This document shows, in pieces, positions 25,756-35,107 of a stretch of DNA of 64,000 bases. The stretch is from NCBI GenBank assembly GCA_964419335.1, contig CAYQOX010000003.1, positions 62,001 through 126,000 of the forward strand. The letters run 5' to 3'. The notes beneath the pieces were generated by a model, which was not told where the DNA came from, ran no database searches, and saw only the letters and a list, made by a program, of their open reading frames with translations. How positions within the stretch are numbered: the stretch's first letter is position 1; every line of letters begins with the position of its first letter. This DNA is from CAYQOX01 sp964419335. GTDB lineage: Bacteria; Hinthialibacterota; Hinthialibacteria; Hinthialibacterales; Hinthialibacteraceae. The translations under genes and the position numbers were made by a program.

Positions 25756-26355
25756 ATGGATCTACGTTATGAGCTTTTTGGACCAAGCAAAGAGAAAATT
25801 TGGAACAAATTAGTCCAGCAAAGAGAGAATTTGGAAATTACCGAAGGGGGAAAGGTAAAAGCTCATACCAATGGTTGGACGATCACTCTGGATACTTATA
25901 CCTTTCATACTCAGCATGACCAAATCGTATGCACGCGAATGCGGGCACCTTATGTGAATAAAGAAAAATTTTATTTTTCTATTTATCGCCAAGGAATTTT
26001 TCATGAACTTGGAAAATTATTAGGCATGCAGGATATTGAGGTCGGTGATTCTGAGTTTGATAGTCAATTCATCATTAAATCGAATGATGAGGAAAAGGTA
26101 CGAGCCCTTTTGATGAACCAGAAGATTCGGGAACTTCTACTTGAACAGCCTTCAATTTATTTTGAGGTGAAAGATGATGGTGGTTGGTTTAAAGAGGAAT
26201 ATCCAGAAGGCGTCGATGAATTGTACTGTATTGTTGAAGAATTAATAGAAGATGTAGACCGGTTAAAACAATTGTTTGATTTGTTTACAGAAACGTTGAA
26301 TCAATTATGTAAAATCGGTTGTGCTTATAGGGATCGACCGGAATTGAATTTATAG
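25756..26355 (+). CDS. conserved protein of unknown function
   Basis: 199 residues from the ATG at 25756 (the frame opens further upstream, with a GTG at 25672 and an ATG at 25711). I do not recognise a characterised family. It is soluble, without signal peptide or membrane segment. The segments TRMRAPYVNKEKFYF, ELGKLLGMQDIEVGD and FIIKSNDEEKVRALL look like a conserved block I recall from hypothetical proteins in Bacillus and planctomycetes. The C-terminal part is acidic and helical (EELIEDVDRLKQLFDLF). The start follows this conserved-block limit; AGTGAG lies 8-13 nt upstream. Genes on both sides point in the other direction. Confidence 0.7.
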   Translation: MDLRYELFGPSKEKIWNKLVQQRENLEITEGGKVKAHTNGWTITLDTYTFHTQHDQIVCTRMRAPYVNKEKFYFSIYRQGIFHELGKLLGMQDIEVGDSEFDSQFIIKSNDEEKVRALLMNQKIRELLLEQPSIYFEVKDDGGWFKEEYPEGVDELYCIVEELIEDVDRLKQLFDLFTETLNQLCKIGCAYRDRPELNL

Positions 26356-26374
26356 TCTATAAAATCGAATCAAC

Positions 26375-26443
26375 TTTCGCATAAAATGATGGGCATATCA
26401 AATTCTGATATGCCCAGATTCATGCGAAAATGTATTGTTTTTT
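26375..26443 (+). terminator. long hairpin between convergent genes
   Basis: Inner stem TGGGCATATCA / TGATATGCCCA (26390-26400 with 26406-26416, 5-nt loop) within an outer stem TTTCGCAT / ATGCGAAA (26375-26382 with 26422-26429). A seven-T run follows on the plus strand at 26437-26443. It probably ends the unknown gene; the symmetry could also act on the pseudopilin transcript. Confidence 0.7.
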
Positions 26444-26446
26444 TGG

Positions 26447-27013
26447 TTATTTGTTGTGTAGGCCGTGTCCACTGCCAATAATATCACCGCTGGAGACCAA
26501 CCCGTTGGATGAGTCATAAAGGAAAAACGTATTATCGGTTCTTCCCGCTAAGGCATCCATAGTTTCTGTATTCCAGGGCATATCGAGGTCCCGATCAGGG
26601 CCGAAACTGACAATGACGTAACCTAATCCTGCTTCACGGATATAGGGAACTTGTCCATAGTCGTAATAATTGCGAACATAACCACCTTCATCGGATCGGC
26701 CTGATTTTTCGGTAAAGTGATCGCGGCAGACATTTACTCCACTCAAATAGCCGACCGGTGTCGTGAGAAATTTGTAGGATTCAGATTCCGTATTGGGGCC
26801 GGTTACGTCGGGTGGATAATCATTGTTATCGATCATGTATTGTTCCATGGCCGTCATGATCGTACGGAAATCACCTTTGACCCGAGCAATACTGGCTCGA
26901 ATTTGGGCATTCATGAAATTTGGAACAGCGATCGCGGCGAGAATACCAATGATCGCTACGACAATCAGCAACTCAATCAGGGTAAAACCTTTTCTCTTAT
27001 GTTGTTTTGTCAT
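26447..27013 (-). CDS. type II/IV pseudopilin-like protein
   Basis: 188 residues. The N-terminus MTKQHKRKG-FTLIELLIVV is a class III prepilin signal: cleavage after Gly, Phe+1, Glu+5, then a hydrophobic helix with an AAIAVPNFMNAQIRA continuation. The soluble domain is short and ends YDSSNGLVSSGDIIG, a pattern repeated in the paralogue at 47851. It probably assembles into a type II secretion or pilus-like fibre. No secretion machinery lies nearby. ATG at 27013 follows AAGGAG; the longer frame from 27058 lacks a site and would put extra residues before the signal. Confidence 0.88.
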   Translation of the reverse strand: MTKQHKRKGFTLIELLIVVAIIGILAAIAVPNFMNAQIRASIARVKGDFRTIMTAMEQYMIDNNDYPPDVTGPNTESESYKFLTTPVGYLSGVNVCRDHFTEKSGRSDEGGYVRNYYDYGQVPYIREAGLGYVIVSFGPDRDLDMPWNTETMDALAGRTDNTFFLYDSSNGLVSSGDIIGSGHGLHNK

Positions 27014-27180
27014 GATACTCCTTCTGTTTTGGTCTTCTCCCTTTTGAACATTTCGCATGTGGAATAAAAAAATATGTATATTTATAAGATATAGTATAGA
27101 ATGATAAAGAAAGAAATATATTACGGGAAAACACGCATTTTATAAGTCTATCTCAAATTAACTGATTCGTAAAATGGAGC

Positions 27181-27212
27181 AAAAAAAAGGGCAACTCCAT
27201 GAGCTGCCCTTT
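27181..27212 (-). terminator. intrinsic terminator of the Gfo/Idh/MocA gene
   Basis: On the minus strand AAAGGGCAGCTC and GAGTTGCCCTTT pair (12 bp, one G-U) around an ATG loop, followed by a run of eight T. It starts 25 nt after the stop at 27237. Confidence 0.9.
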
Positions 27213-27236
27213 CATTTTGAATGATAAAGAGATGGA

Positions 27237-28652
27237 TTATACTTTTTCAGGGACGACAAAGGGAGAACGATAGGTGCGGGTTGCTAAAGCGTTAGCACGT
27301 GGATCATTGATAAATTGTTCTTTTAATGGATCCACGATCAATTCTCGTCCGATACGGAGATGGGTATTACTCAAATCGACTTCATTATCTTTAAGATGGA
27401 CTTTCATGCGTTCGAGAGCATCCAAGGCCGCATCATTTCCTTCGAGCTCTTCTGGAATATGATCAAAGGGGAAGTCTCGCCCGACTTGGTAGGAAATATT
27501 CGCCATGTGACATAAGGCCGAAGAGAGATGGCCTTCAAGGATTTCTGCGTTAAGGTCGGATTGTTTTTGGCTACGCACTGCCGCAATAAAGTTGCCAAAG
27601 TGTCCACCATCCGGTCCCATATCAACATCAACATTTGGGATGCTTTCCCCTTCGTCGCTTCCGTTAGGATAAAACTTATTTCCGGAAACATAGCCTTTTT
27701 CGAAGTGGACAACCTGGCGATTAGAACCAAGATAGTTTGGTGTGGGAAGACCGCGCACTTCGAAAATGATTTGACTATCGCCATAATCAAAGATCGCGAT
27801 TTGTGTATTCGGAGTATCGGCTTGATCCTCATATCCAAAACGCCCACCGAGACTGATTACGCGATTAGGAAGTTTTGCTCCGGGAATCATCCATCGGGCG
27901 ATATCCATTTGGTGAACGCCTTGGTTGCCGATATCTCCGTTGCCGAAGTCCCAGAACCAATGCCAGTTGTAATGCACGAGGTTCGAGTTGTAGGGCTGTT
28001 TAGGTGCGGGCCCCAGCCAGAGATCGTAAGCGAGATTTTCGGGTGGTTTATCAAATTTGGCAAATCCAATGCTATTGCGGCGTTTGTAGCACAATCCACG
28101 TGAAACCGTGATCTTGCCGAACGTCTCACGTTTCGCATGTTCAGCGAGTCGCCACCAGTTTCCGCTGCTACGGCTTTGAGTTCCGTGTTGTACAATCTTT
28201 CCGTATTTCCGCGCGGCTTCTACCAACTTTCGTCCTTCATAGATATTATGGCTGCATGGTTTTTCGACATAAACATCCAGCCCCGCTTGGATTCCCCAGA
28301 TGGCAGAGAGAGAATGCCAATGGTTGGTATTGGCGATGCTCAAGACGTCCAGATCTTTGTTTTCTAAGGCTTTACGAATATCTTGGTAGGTTTCAGGTTT
28401 TTTACCGCCAAGATCTTCTACTTGTTTACTCCGTCCGGGAAACGTATTTTTGTCAGGATCAACTAAAACAATAACCTCGACTCCGTCCATTTTTTGAAAT
28501 TCACTAATGTGGCTCCCGCCTCGGCCGTGAATTCCAGTAACAGCTACGTTAATTCGATCATTGGCGCCTAAGACGCGGTTCCCCACAGCAAATGTTGCCC
28601 CCGCAGCCAACATCGAGTTTTTCATAAAATTACGCCGAGATAAATGTGACAT
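27237..28652 (-). CDS. Tat-exported Gfo/Idh/MocA-family oxidoreductase
   Basis: 471 residues. A Tat signal opens the protein (SRRNFMKN at 5-12, hydrophobic run to about 30). A Rossmann domain follows (INVAVTGIHGRG, a variant GxGxxG), then the conserved VEKPCSHN (Lys of the EKP motif near 131) and the C-terminal alpha/beta domain with WFWDFGNGDIGNQGVHQMDIARW, the usual His-containing dehydrogenase segment. The family oxidises or rearranges sugars and sugar derivatives with tightly bound NAD(P), and Tat export fits a pre-bound cofactor. The substrate is unknown. ATG at 28652 follows AAAGGAG. Confidence 0.9.
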   Translation of the reverse strand: MSHLSRRNFMKNSMLAAGATFAVGNRVLGANDRINVAVTGIHGRGGSHISEFQKMDGVEVIVLVDPDKNTFPGRSKQVEDLGGKKPETYQDIRKALENKDLDVLSIANTNHWHSLSAIWGIQAGLDVYVEKPCSHNIYEGRKLVEAARKYGKIVQHGTQSRSSGNWWRLAEHAKRETFGKITVSRGLCYKRRNSIGFAKFDKPPENLAYDLWLGPAPKQPYNSNLVHYNWHWFWDFGNGDIGNQGVHQMDIARWMIPGAKLPNRVISLGGRFGYEDQADTPNTQIAIFDYGDSQIIFEVRGLPTPNYLGSNRQVVHFEKGYVSGNKFYPNGSDEGESIPNVDVDMGPDGGHFGNFIAAVRSQKQSDLNAEILEGHLSSALCHMANISYQVGRDFPFDHIPEELEGNDAALDALERMKVHLKDNEVDLSNTHLRIGRELIVDPLKEQFINDPRANALATRTYRSPFVVPEKV

Positions 28653-28815
28653 AAGTCAACTCCTTTCCTACTTGTAGGTCTCATTACAGATTTTGGAAAA
28701 CATGCATGAACACAAAAAGGGACCGTCCATTAGTCACCTTCGCACATTCCTCTTTATAACACCCTACCATATTTTTTTATGTTATTCCACAGTTTCTTTC
28801 ATGTTATGAGTTAAT

Positions 28816-28840
28816 AAAAAAAGATTCGGAGGGCAGAATC
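28816..28840 (-). terminator. weak intrinsic terminator
   Basis: On the minus strand GATTC-TGCCCTCC-GAATC is followed by seven T, a few nucleotides after the stop at 28843. The stem is only 5 bp, so strength is doubtful. Confidence 0.45.
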
Positions 28841-28842
28841 GG

Positions 28843-29823
28843 TTATTCGAGTTTGAATTCAGGCAGCGAAACGGCTTTTCCCCCGAGTTCTTTGCTTTCA
28901 TCGGCTGCTTCCATGAAGGCATACATTTCTACAATTTCTTCGGGATCCATTGGAGATTCTTTGGTTTGAAAGAATGTGACGATTTGTTTGATGAGTCCTT
29001 TGTAACTATGGCCTTCGACGGTGGTGCGTCCTTGGGTCCCATAGATGGTCGCGCCGTATTTGTGAGGGCCTTTGCGCATTCCGCGATAAGCGCCAATACG
29101 GCCATCGTCCCATACGCCAACGACCAAATCGTAATCCTCGGTATGAATCCGGCTGACTTTAACACACCCTTTACCCATAATGGCGAACAAGGGATTCACG
29201 CCATGGACGCCATACCAGAACAAATCGGGGTGGTGAGGTTCATAGGAGCAGGGTGAGAAGGTCTCGCAGCCTAAAATATCACCCACATTTTCTGGATCTA
29301 TAGCGTTTTGGAGGCCATCCCACCAACGCAGGCTGGAGCCGCCAAACCAGGGGACTCCGGCTTTATGGGCGAGTTGTGCAATTTTCAAGACATCCTCGTA
29401 ACTCCCGGCGATGGGTTTATCGATGAACATAGGCAGTCCCGCATCGATGACCACTTTGGCGTATTCTAAGTGAGGGCGTCCGTCGACACTTTCGATCATT
29501 ACCCCATCCACTTTCTCGCATAGGTCCTCTACCGTATCAACAATTTCAATATCCCAGTCGTCTTGTAATTGTTGGGTATATTGATCGACACGATCGGCGC
29601 TGGAGGGGATATCGGGGCTCCCGCCTTTGACTCCTGCAACAACTCGTACCCCGGGAACATGATCGGGATGATCCGGATCATTGAGGATGCGAGTAAAAGC
29701 GATGACGTGGGAGGTATCGAGACCAACCATTCCTACTTTTACTACGTCTGATTCCTCTGCGGTGCAGCTGGGGAGTCCCAGGAAGACAAAACAGATTGAT
29801 ACGACGAGCCGTTTTTTCCACAT
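28843..29823 (-). CDS. exported Gfo/Idh/MocA-like oxidoreductase, possible lipoprotein
   Basis: 326 residues. Signal peptide with a lipobox-like LPSC ending near residue 20, then a short Glu/Ser linker. A Rossmann-type domain begins VKVGMVGLDTSHV, in which the usual GxGxxG is replaced by GLDTSH; this variant is seen in a Gfo/Idh/MocA subgroup. FIDKPIAGSYED (Lys near 132) supplies the EKP-like motif, and YGVHGVNPLFAIMG the C-terminal domain. NAD(P) binding may differ from the family because of the changed glycine motif. ATG at 29823 has AGGAGA. It starts 19 nt after the tricorn-like protease gene, so the two are probably co-transcribed. Confidence 0.8.
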   Translation of the reverse strand: MWKKRLVVSICFVFLGLPSCTAEESDVVKVGMVGLDTSHVIAFTRILNDPDHPDHVPGVRVVAGVKGGSPDIPSSADRVDQYTQQLQDDWDIEIVDTVEDLCEKVDGVMIESVDGRPHLEYAKVVIDAGLPMFIDKPIAGSYEDVLKIAQLAHKAGVPWFGGSSLRWWDGLQNAIDPENVGDILGCETFSPCSYEPHHPDLFWYGVHGVNPLFAIMGKGCVKVSRIHTEDYDLVVGVWDDGRIGAYRGMRKGPHKYGATIYGTQGRTTVEGHSYKGLIKQIVTFFQTKESPMDPEEIVEMYAFMEAADESKELGGKAVSLPEFKLE

Positions 29824-29842
29824 AGTTCACTTCTCCTTTTTA

Positions 29843-32800
29843 TTAATTTTCATTGATACGCTTAAGTAAATCATCCACTGCCGCTTGGAGTTGTTCATCT
29901 TCATTGCGGCATTCTGCTTCCGGGGTTTGAGGTACGATGATATGCGGTACCGCGCCTTGTTCCTCCATATCGGTGCCATCGAGAAGATACCACCCGCGGA
30001 AGGGGATGCGTACATAGGTACCATCGATCAAGCGCGTTCCTCCAGTGCTAATAACGGCGCCAAAGGTGGTTTGGCCTACAAGATGGCCGCGCTCTAAAGT
30101 TTTGAAGGCGTGAGAAATGATCTCGGCATTGGAGAAACTATTTTCATTACAGAGCATATTGATCGGCAGGTGATAGCGTTGAAGATAGAACCGATCTTGG
30201 GGATAGCCCCAGGTGATATCTCGATCGGCGCCGCGGGGAATGGTATAGGCGTGTTTTTTGACCATGATCGAAGCCAGAAGACGATCCGTGGTCCAGCCGC
30301 CACCATTATTTCGTACATCGATTAACAAGCCTTGCTTACCATGCGCGGCGGCATAGAGATCGCGCTCGAACACTTCGAGCGAAGATTGATTCATGGCTTG
30401 AATATGGATGTAGCCCAATTTTCCATCGGACCATTCTTCGGCTAACTTAGCTTTGTTGAGCCGCCAGGCTTTGTATTTTAATTGGCTTTCGCGGCTATGA
30501 CTAATGGGGGTCAACAATGTATGAAGTTCTTTGCTCTCACCTTCATCGCTGGGGCGTCGGATGGAAATCAAGACTTCCTTCCCAATCTCACCTTTAAGTA
30601 AGGTTTCAACGGTTTCGCCATCTTCGAATGTCTGTCCTTCAATCGCGGTGATGACATCACCTTCATGGAGAGCCATCGGGCCTACGGCGGCGGGACCTTG
30701 GGGAATGACGTTTGTGACCTTGTAGCCATTTTCTACCCGTTCATGGTCGATGCCCAAGCGTCCCATGGCTTGGGAATTGGGGTTGCTTTCGCTGCGGGCG
30801 TAGATCCCTAAATGGGAAGCATTGAGTTCGCCAATAAATCGAGCTGCGACATAGTTGAATTCATCGGTGGTGCGAGTTTGCGTGGCTAGAGTATGATATT
30901 TTTCAGTGACCGCAGACCAATCGAGTCCTTTCATTGTAGGATGATAGAAGCGTTCTCCTAGGATACGAGCGGCTTCTAAAAACTTTTGATCGGACTGTTT
31001 TTGCAGATCAATACGGATGCGGTCATCGATATCGATATATTCACGTTTTCCATCCGAGATTTGTATGGTTCCACCGCGTCCACTCGATACAAAAATGATC
31101 TGGTCACTTTGGAGGTTTAGCCCACGAACTGAGACGGGCTTGCCCAATCGTTGGCGATCGGTGCCATCCCATTTTATGGAAAACAGGCCGGTTTCTCCGG
31201 TTTTGCCTGTGAAGATGAATCGATCACCTGCGGGGGTCATCTCAAGATTGTTTTCGTTGCCTTCCAAGGTGGTGATTCGTTGTAAGCGCAGGTAAGCATC
31301 GTCTAGTTCCCATTCCTCGGCGGGATCGGGTTTTTCATTATCTTCTTCCGCTTCGGCTTCTTCTAGTTCTTCGGTTTCTTTATCTTCTTTTTCCTCATCT
31401 TCAACTTTGGGGAGATCGATTTTCAGGGGTTCTTGTTTTTTGGCCTTTTCGGTTGCGTCTTTATAATATTGCTCTAATTCTTTGGGAGTTAAGGATTCTA
31501 AATCTTGATCCAAATAGACCATCCATACGTCGTACTCTTCGTTGATACGTTCGGAAATAAAACTGAGAATCTTTCCATCCAAGGACCAGCGTGGTTGCAA
31601 ATCATTATCGGGATGTTGGGTGATATTGACTGCTTTTTTAGAACCATCAGCGGGAATGATCCAAATGTCCGAATTGAAGTTAATATCGTTTTGGCTGTAC
31701 GCGATATAGCGGCTATCAGGGCTCCAGCGCCAATCTAGGCCAACATCCCAACCTTTGACCAAGCGGCGAAGATTACGACTTTCTAGATCCATGATCATCA
31801 AGTCTCCGCGTCCACGGCGGAAAGCCAGTTGGGTTCCATCGGGTGAGGGGGAAGGTTCACGATCGTGATTGTTTTCTACGATTACTTCTTCAATGTTGAA
31901 CTGAATGGCGTCATGCCATCGTTCGGGATCAAGTTCTTTGGGGAGTTCTCTTTCTTCATCCTCTTCCTCTTGATCCTCGTCGTTTTCACACTCTTGATCT
32001 TCTTCGTCATTATTTTCTTTATGATTTTCTTCTTCGACTTCTTCCTCTTTCTCGTCGACCAAAAGGGTTTCATCGAATTGGGCTTTCACTTCGCTGCGTG
32101 TAAGTTTCACGGTCGCGGTGTAAATGGATTCGGTTCCATCTCGATCTGAGACGAAATAGAGTTTTAGACCATCGGGAGACCAAGCAATGTCTTTTTCACG
32201 TGCGTGCGAGTTTGTGATGCGCTGAGTTGGGCTTTTCTCTTCCACATTACGTACATACACTTCGCCATAAGCGATAAATGCCATGACTTTTCCATCCGGA
32301 CTGAGAGCCGCTTCGCTCACTTCGCGATGGATACGTTTTAATTCGTAGTTATCTTCTTCGTCTTCGTTGGCGGTGATGGTCAGGGCTTGGGGGGTGTTCT
32401 CTTCTTGATCTAATTGCAGGGTATAAAGGGTGTCCCATACTACAAAGACGGCGGTTGATCCATCGTTAACGATATCAAAATCCTCAATGTTATTTTCTTC
32501 AAATGAGGTTAAACGGGTAGGTTTGGGATCTTCACGATCGAGTTGTAAGCGATAAAGATTTATGCACTCCAATTGCTGGTCAGAAAGGTAATATAACGTA
32601 TTATTGTCGCTCCATCGGGCTTTCCCGTCGTTTCCATCCCACTCGGTAAGCTGTTCAAAGGAATCCTCGTTATGATGATAAAGCCATACATTGCGAGCGG
32701 CGGATCCCCGGTATCCTTTGCGGCTCCATGAGGCTCCGCCTCGGGTAAACGCGACTTTTTCGCCTTCAGGGCTGATCATGGGATGGCGTCCAAAGGCGTC

Positions 32801-33283
32801 GTGAATGCGTTGAGGTTCGCCCCCCTGGGTAGGAACCATATAGGGGCGGGGGGAGCGATACACATCGCCTTCCAAAGAAGCCGAGAAACTTAAGACTTCG
32901 TTTCCGTTATCATCAATGCCGAAACTTCCTAGATTACAAGAGCGGTCGAGTTCAGTTACGCGCTGGAGATTCGTCCCGTCTTTATTAATCATGTAGAGAT
33001 TTTGAAATCCGTCACGGGTAGATTCGAAGGCGATTCGTTCACCCGCAGGGCTCCATACGGAGCGGAGTTCATCTTCGGGATGGGTCGTTAATCGCGTGGC
33101 ATGTCCTCCTTGGGAAGAAACAAGCCATAAATCCCCTCGCCAGCTGAAAACAATCTGCGAACCATCCGGGCTGATTGATGGATAGCGAGGTAAATCAACA
33201 TTCCCTGTGGTTGTAAATCCTTGTCCTCCAGTGAAACACAACAAAACTATTCCGATTAACCAAGAACGAGTATGTTTTTTCAT
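29843..33283 (-). CDS. tricorn-like S41 peptidase with acidic insertions
   Basis: 1146 residues, exported (signal peptide about 1-27). N-terminal WD40/TolB-type beta-propellers show repeated SPDGxxIxF blades (RYPSISPDGSQIVF, AALSPDGKVMAF, PSPSPDGTQLAF). A tricorn core/PDZ region follows (LGIDHERVENGYKV near 830), then a C-terminal S41 domain with GLLIDVRNNGGG and the nucleophile region NENSFSNAE near 1047. Two strongly acidic segments interrupt the propellers, at about 404-449 and 618-657. Tricorn-like enzymes degrade peptides released by larger proteases; an exported form suggests periplasmic or extracellular use. The start at 33283 has AAAGGA; the frame from 33325 adds 14 unlikely residues. 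Confidence 0.9.
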   Translation of the reverse strand: MKKHTRSWLIGIVLLCFTGGQGFTTTGNVDLPRYPSISPDGSQIVFSWRGDLWLVSSQGGHATRLTTHPEDELRSVWSPAGERIAFESTRDGFQNLYMINKDGTNLQRVTELDRSCNLGSFGIDDNGNEVLSFSASLEGDVYRSPRPYMVPTQGGEPQRIHDAFGRHPMISPEGEKVAFTRGGASWSRKGYRGSAARNVWLYHHNEDSFEQLTEWDGNDGKARWSDNNTLYYLSDQQLECINLYRLQLDREDPKPTRLTSFEENNIEDFDIVNDGSTAVFVVWDTLYTLQLDQEENTPQALTITANEDEEDNYELKRIHREVSEAALSPDGKVMAFIAYGEVYVRNVEEKSPTQRITNSHAREKDIAWSPDGLKLYFVSDRDGTESIYTATVKLTRSEVKAQFDETLLVDEKEEEVEEENHKENNDEEDQECENDEDQEEEDEERELPKELDPERWHDAIQFNIEEVIVENNHDREPSPSPDGTQLAFRRGRGDLMIMDLESRNLRRLVKGWDVGLDWRWSPDSRYIAYSQNDINFNSDIWIIPADGSKKAVNITQHPDNDLQPRWSLDGKILSFISERINEEYDVWMVYLDQDLESLTPKELEQYYKDATEKAKKQEPLKIDLPKVEDEEKEDKETEELEEAEAEEDNEKPDPAEEWELDDAYLRLQRITTLEGNENNLEMTPAGDRFIFTGKTGETGLFSIKWDGTDRQRLGKPVSVRGLNLQSDQIIFVSSGRGGTIQISDGKREYIDIDDRIRIDLQKQSDQKFLEAARILGERFYHPTMKGLDWSAVTEKYHTLATQTRTTDEFNYVAARFIGELNASHLGIYARSESNPNSQAMGRLGIDHERVENGYKVTNVIPQGPAAVGPMALHEGDVITAIEGQTFEDGETVETLLKGEIGKEVLISIRRPSDEGESKELHTLLTPISHSRESQLKYKAWRLNKAKLAEEWSDGKLGYIHIQAMNQSSLEVFERDLYAAAHGKQGLLIDVRNNGGGWTTDRLLASIMVKKHAYTIPRGADRDITWGYPQDRFYLQRYHLPINMLCNENSFSNAEIISHAFKTLERGHLVGQTTFGAVISTGGTRLIDGTYVRIPFRGWYLLDGTDMEEQGAVPHIIVPQTPEAECRNEDEQLQAAVDDLLKRINEN

Positions 33284-33382
33284 AAAAACAATCCTTTCAA
33301 AGACCTCCCTAATTTGAAAAAACAACGCTTCATACTACCATAAAGAGAATAGGTTTTAGAATGGTTAGAAAAGGAGCATGGT

Positions 33383-34090
33383 ATGAATCAGAGCAAATTG
33401 GAAGGAAAACTCACCGTCGTAACAGGAGGCAGCCGAGGGATTGGTTTTCATATCGCCCGGGCTTTACATGAAGCGGGGGCAAAAGTAGCAATCACGGGAC
33501 GCAACAAAGAAACCCTCAAGCAGGCCTCTCAAGCCATTGGTGAGAGGTGTAAACCTTTTGTCTGCAATCAACGCAATCCCTCCGATATTACCGCCATGGC
33601 CGAGGTTATCCTGGAAGGTATGGGCGCACCGGATATTTTGGTCAACAATGCGGGATTGCATCGAGGGACACCGGTAGAACAGATGGATCTCGATTTGTGG
33701 AACGAGGTTATCGAAACCAATCTCACTGGAGTTTTTCTCACAACAAAAGCTTTTCTACCTTTTATGAAGAAAAAAGAACGCGCTGATATTTTTATGATTA
33801 GTTCCATGAGCGGAAAGAAAGGTGACCCCAACGCAGGCGCTTATGCGGCAAGTAAATTTGGTTTGCAAGGATTTTCTCAGGCGCTCATGTATGAAGTCCG
33901 CCGGGATGACATCCGGGTCATGGTGTTAAATCCTAGCCGTGTCGATACGGGCAAGGATAGCGGACAGACCCACGGACCTGGGCTCCATCTCCATGCGGCT
34001 GATATAGCGAGTACGGTTGTTCACCTAGCATGCCTGCCAGGACGAACGATGATCCGCGATATGGATATTTTTGCTACGAATCCCTTCTGA
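33383..34090 (+). CDS. short-chain dehydrogenase/reductase (FabG-like)
   Basis: 235 residues, classical SDR. TGGSRGIGFHIA binds NAD(P), NNAG is at about 92-95, the catalytic Ser is in MISSMSGKKG, and Tyr-x3-Lys is YAASK. Closest in pattern to 3-oxoacyl-ACP reductases, but with no fatty acid genes nearby the substrate is open. ATG at 33383 has AAGGAG 6 nt upstream. Transcribed divergently from the tricorn-like gene, with about 100 nt between the starts. Confidence 0.88.
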   Translation: MNQSKLEGKLTVVTGGSRGIGFHIARALHEAGAKVAITGRNKETLKQASQAIGERCKPFVCNQRNPSDITAMAEVILEGMGAPDILVNNAGLHRGTPVEQMDLDLWNEVIETNLTGVFLTTKAFLPFMKKKERADIFMISSMSGKKGDPNAGAYAASKFGLQGFSQALMYEVRRDDIRVMVLNPSRVDTGKDSGQTHGPGLHLHAADIASTVVHLACLPGRTMIRDMDIFATNPF

Positions 34091-34204
34091 TTTTTCATTT
34101 GAAATATATCTCAGAGCCGGTCTAGGGCTTGAGTCATGCCTTAGAGAACTTATGTTTTGTTAACATCTGGAAAAGTACGAAGTCTAAAATAGGAAGGGGT
34201 CGGT

Positions 34205-34990
34205 ATGGAATTTTATATTCTTGCACCGTTGGCGGTGATTCTTGTTGGAATTGCAAAAGCAGGTTTTGGGGGTGGAGTTGGCATCGCGGCCGTCCCAATT
34301 TTGATTTTCGCGATGGGAGGCGATGCACGTGCCGCTGTGGGGATTATGCTGCCCATACTTTGTACGTGTGATTTATTTGCACTCTATCATTATCGCTCTA
34401 CCTTCGATAAGAAAAACATACTATATCTTTTGCCTGGAGTGATTGTGGGAATTGCGATTGGATCCTACCTCCTTTGGCTTACCGATGGGAATGAAAGTGC
34501 TTTCCAACTCGAATTTTGGATCGGGGTCATTACTTTGATCTACGTGATGTATGAAGTCTTCAAGGGATGGATTATGAAGGAATTGAAAGCCTACCGTCCC
34601 CACGATTGGCATGGATGGTTGTTTGGCACAGGCGTTGGAATAACCTCGACTTTAGCTCACGCCGCAGGGCCGGTGGCCACCATGTTTATTTTGCCACAAA
34701 ATCTGGGACGGCGGTTGTTTGTTGGAACGACGGTCGTCTTGTTTACTATCGTGAATGCTTTGAAACTGATTCCCTATTTTTCTTTGGATATGATTAATGT
34801 GGGTCGTTTCTCCACGAGTCTTATATTATTGCCTTTCGTTCCTGTGGGGACGTTTTTGGGCGTTTATTTAAATAAGAAAATGAATGAAGTGATTTTTACA
34901 CGAATTATCTATCTTTTGTTATTTATTTTGGGCATCAAACTAACCACGGGATTTGATCCGGTGAGTTATTTGCTCGGTTTAGAGCAATGA
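34205..34990 (+). CDS. TSUP (TauE/SafE)-family membrane transporter
   Basis: 261 residues with seven or eight predicted transmembrane helices. The N-terminal repeat starts with the characteristic GIAKAGFGGGVGIAAVPIL, and the second half repeats it as TSTLAHAAGPVATMFIL. The family exports sulfite, organosulfur compounds or sulfoacetate across the inner membrane; substrate not predictable here. ATG at 34205 has GGAAGGGG upstream. A possible promoter (TTGAGT, 16 nt, TATGTT) lies about 50-90 nt upstream. It lies 114 nt after the SDR in the same direction. Confidence 0.88.
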   Translation: MEFYILAPLAVILVGIAKAGFGGGVGIAAVPILIFAMGGDARAAVGIMLPILCTCDLFALYHYRSTFDKKNILYLLPGVIVGIAIGSYLLWLTDGNESAFQLEFWIGVITLIYVMYEVFKGWIMKELKAYRPHDWHGWLFGTGVGITSTLAHAAGPVATMFILPQNLGRRLFVGTTVVLFTIVNALKLIPYFSLDMINVGRFSTSLILLPFVPVGTFLGVYLNKKMNEVIFTRIIYLLLFILGIKLTTGFDPVSYLLGLEQ

Positions 34991-35038
34991 AATGAAGATA
35001 TCTGGATGGAGGATGAAGAAAGTTCTTTGAACTATATA

Positions 35039-35067
35039 TTGGCAGTGTCATTTTCTTGAATTATGAT
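35039..35067 (+). promoter_or_regulatory. sigma-70 promoter of the exported unknown gene
   Basis: TTGGCA and TATGAT at 17 nt spacing, each 5/6 to consensus; the predicted start is about 35 nt before the ATG at 35108. Confidence 0.6.
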
Positions 35068-35107
35068 ATTCTTATTATCATGGAGATGATTAACAGGAGA
35101 GACTGTC

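Noticed and set aside
31865..32149. Phe/Leu/Ile-rich frame on the plus strand suggesting a membrane protein
   Set aside because: It is the complement of the Glu/Asp-rich insertion of the tricorn-like gene; hydrophobicity is a by-product of GAA/GAG codons.
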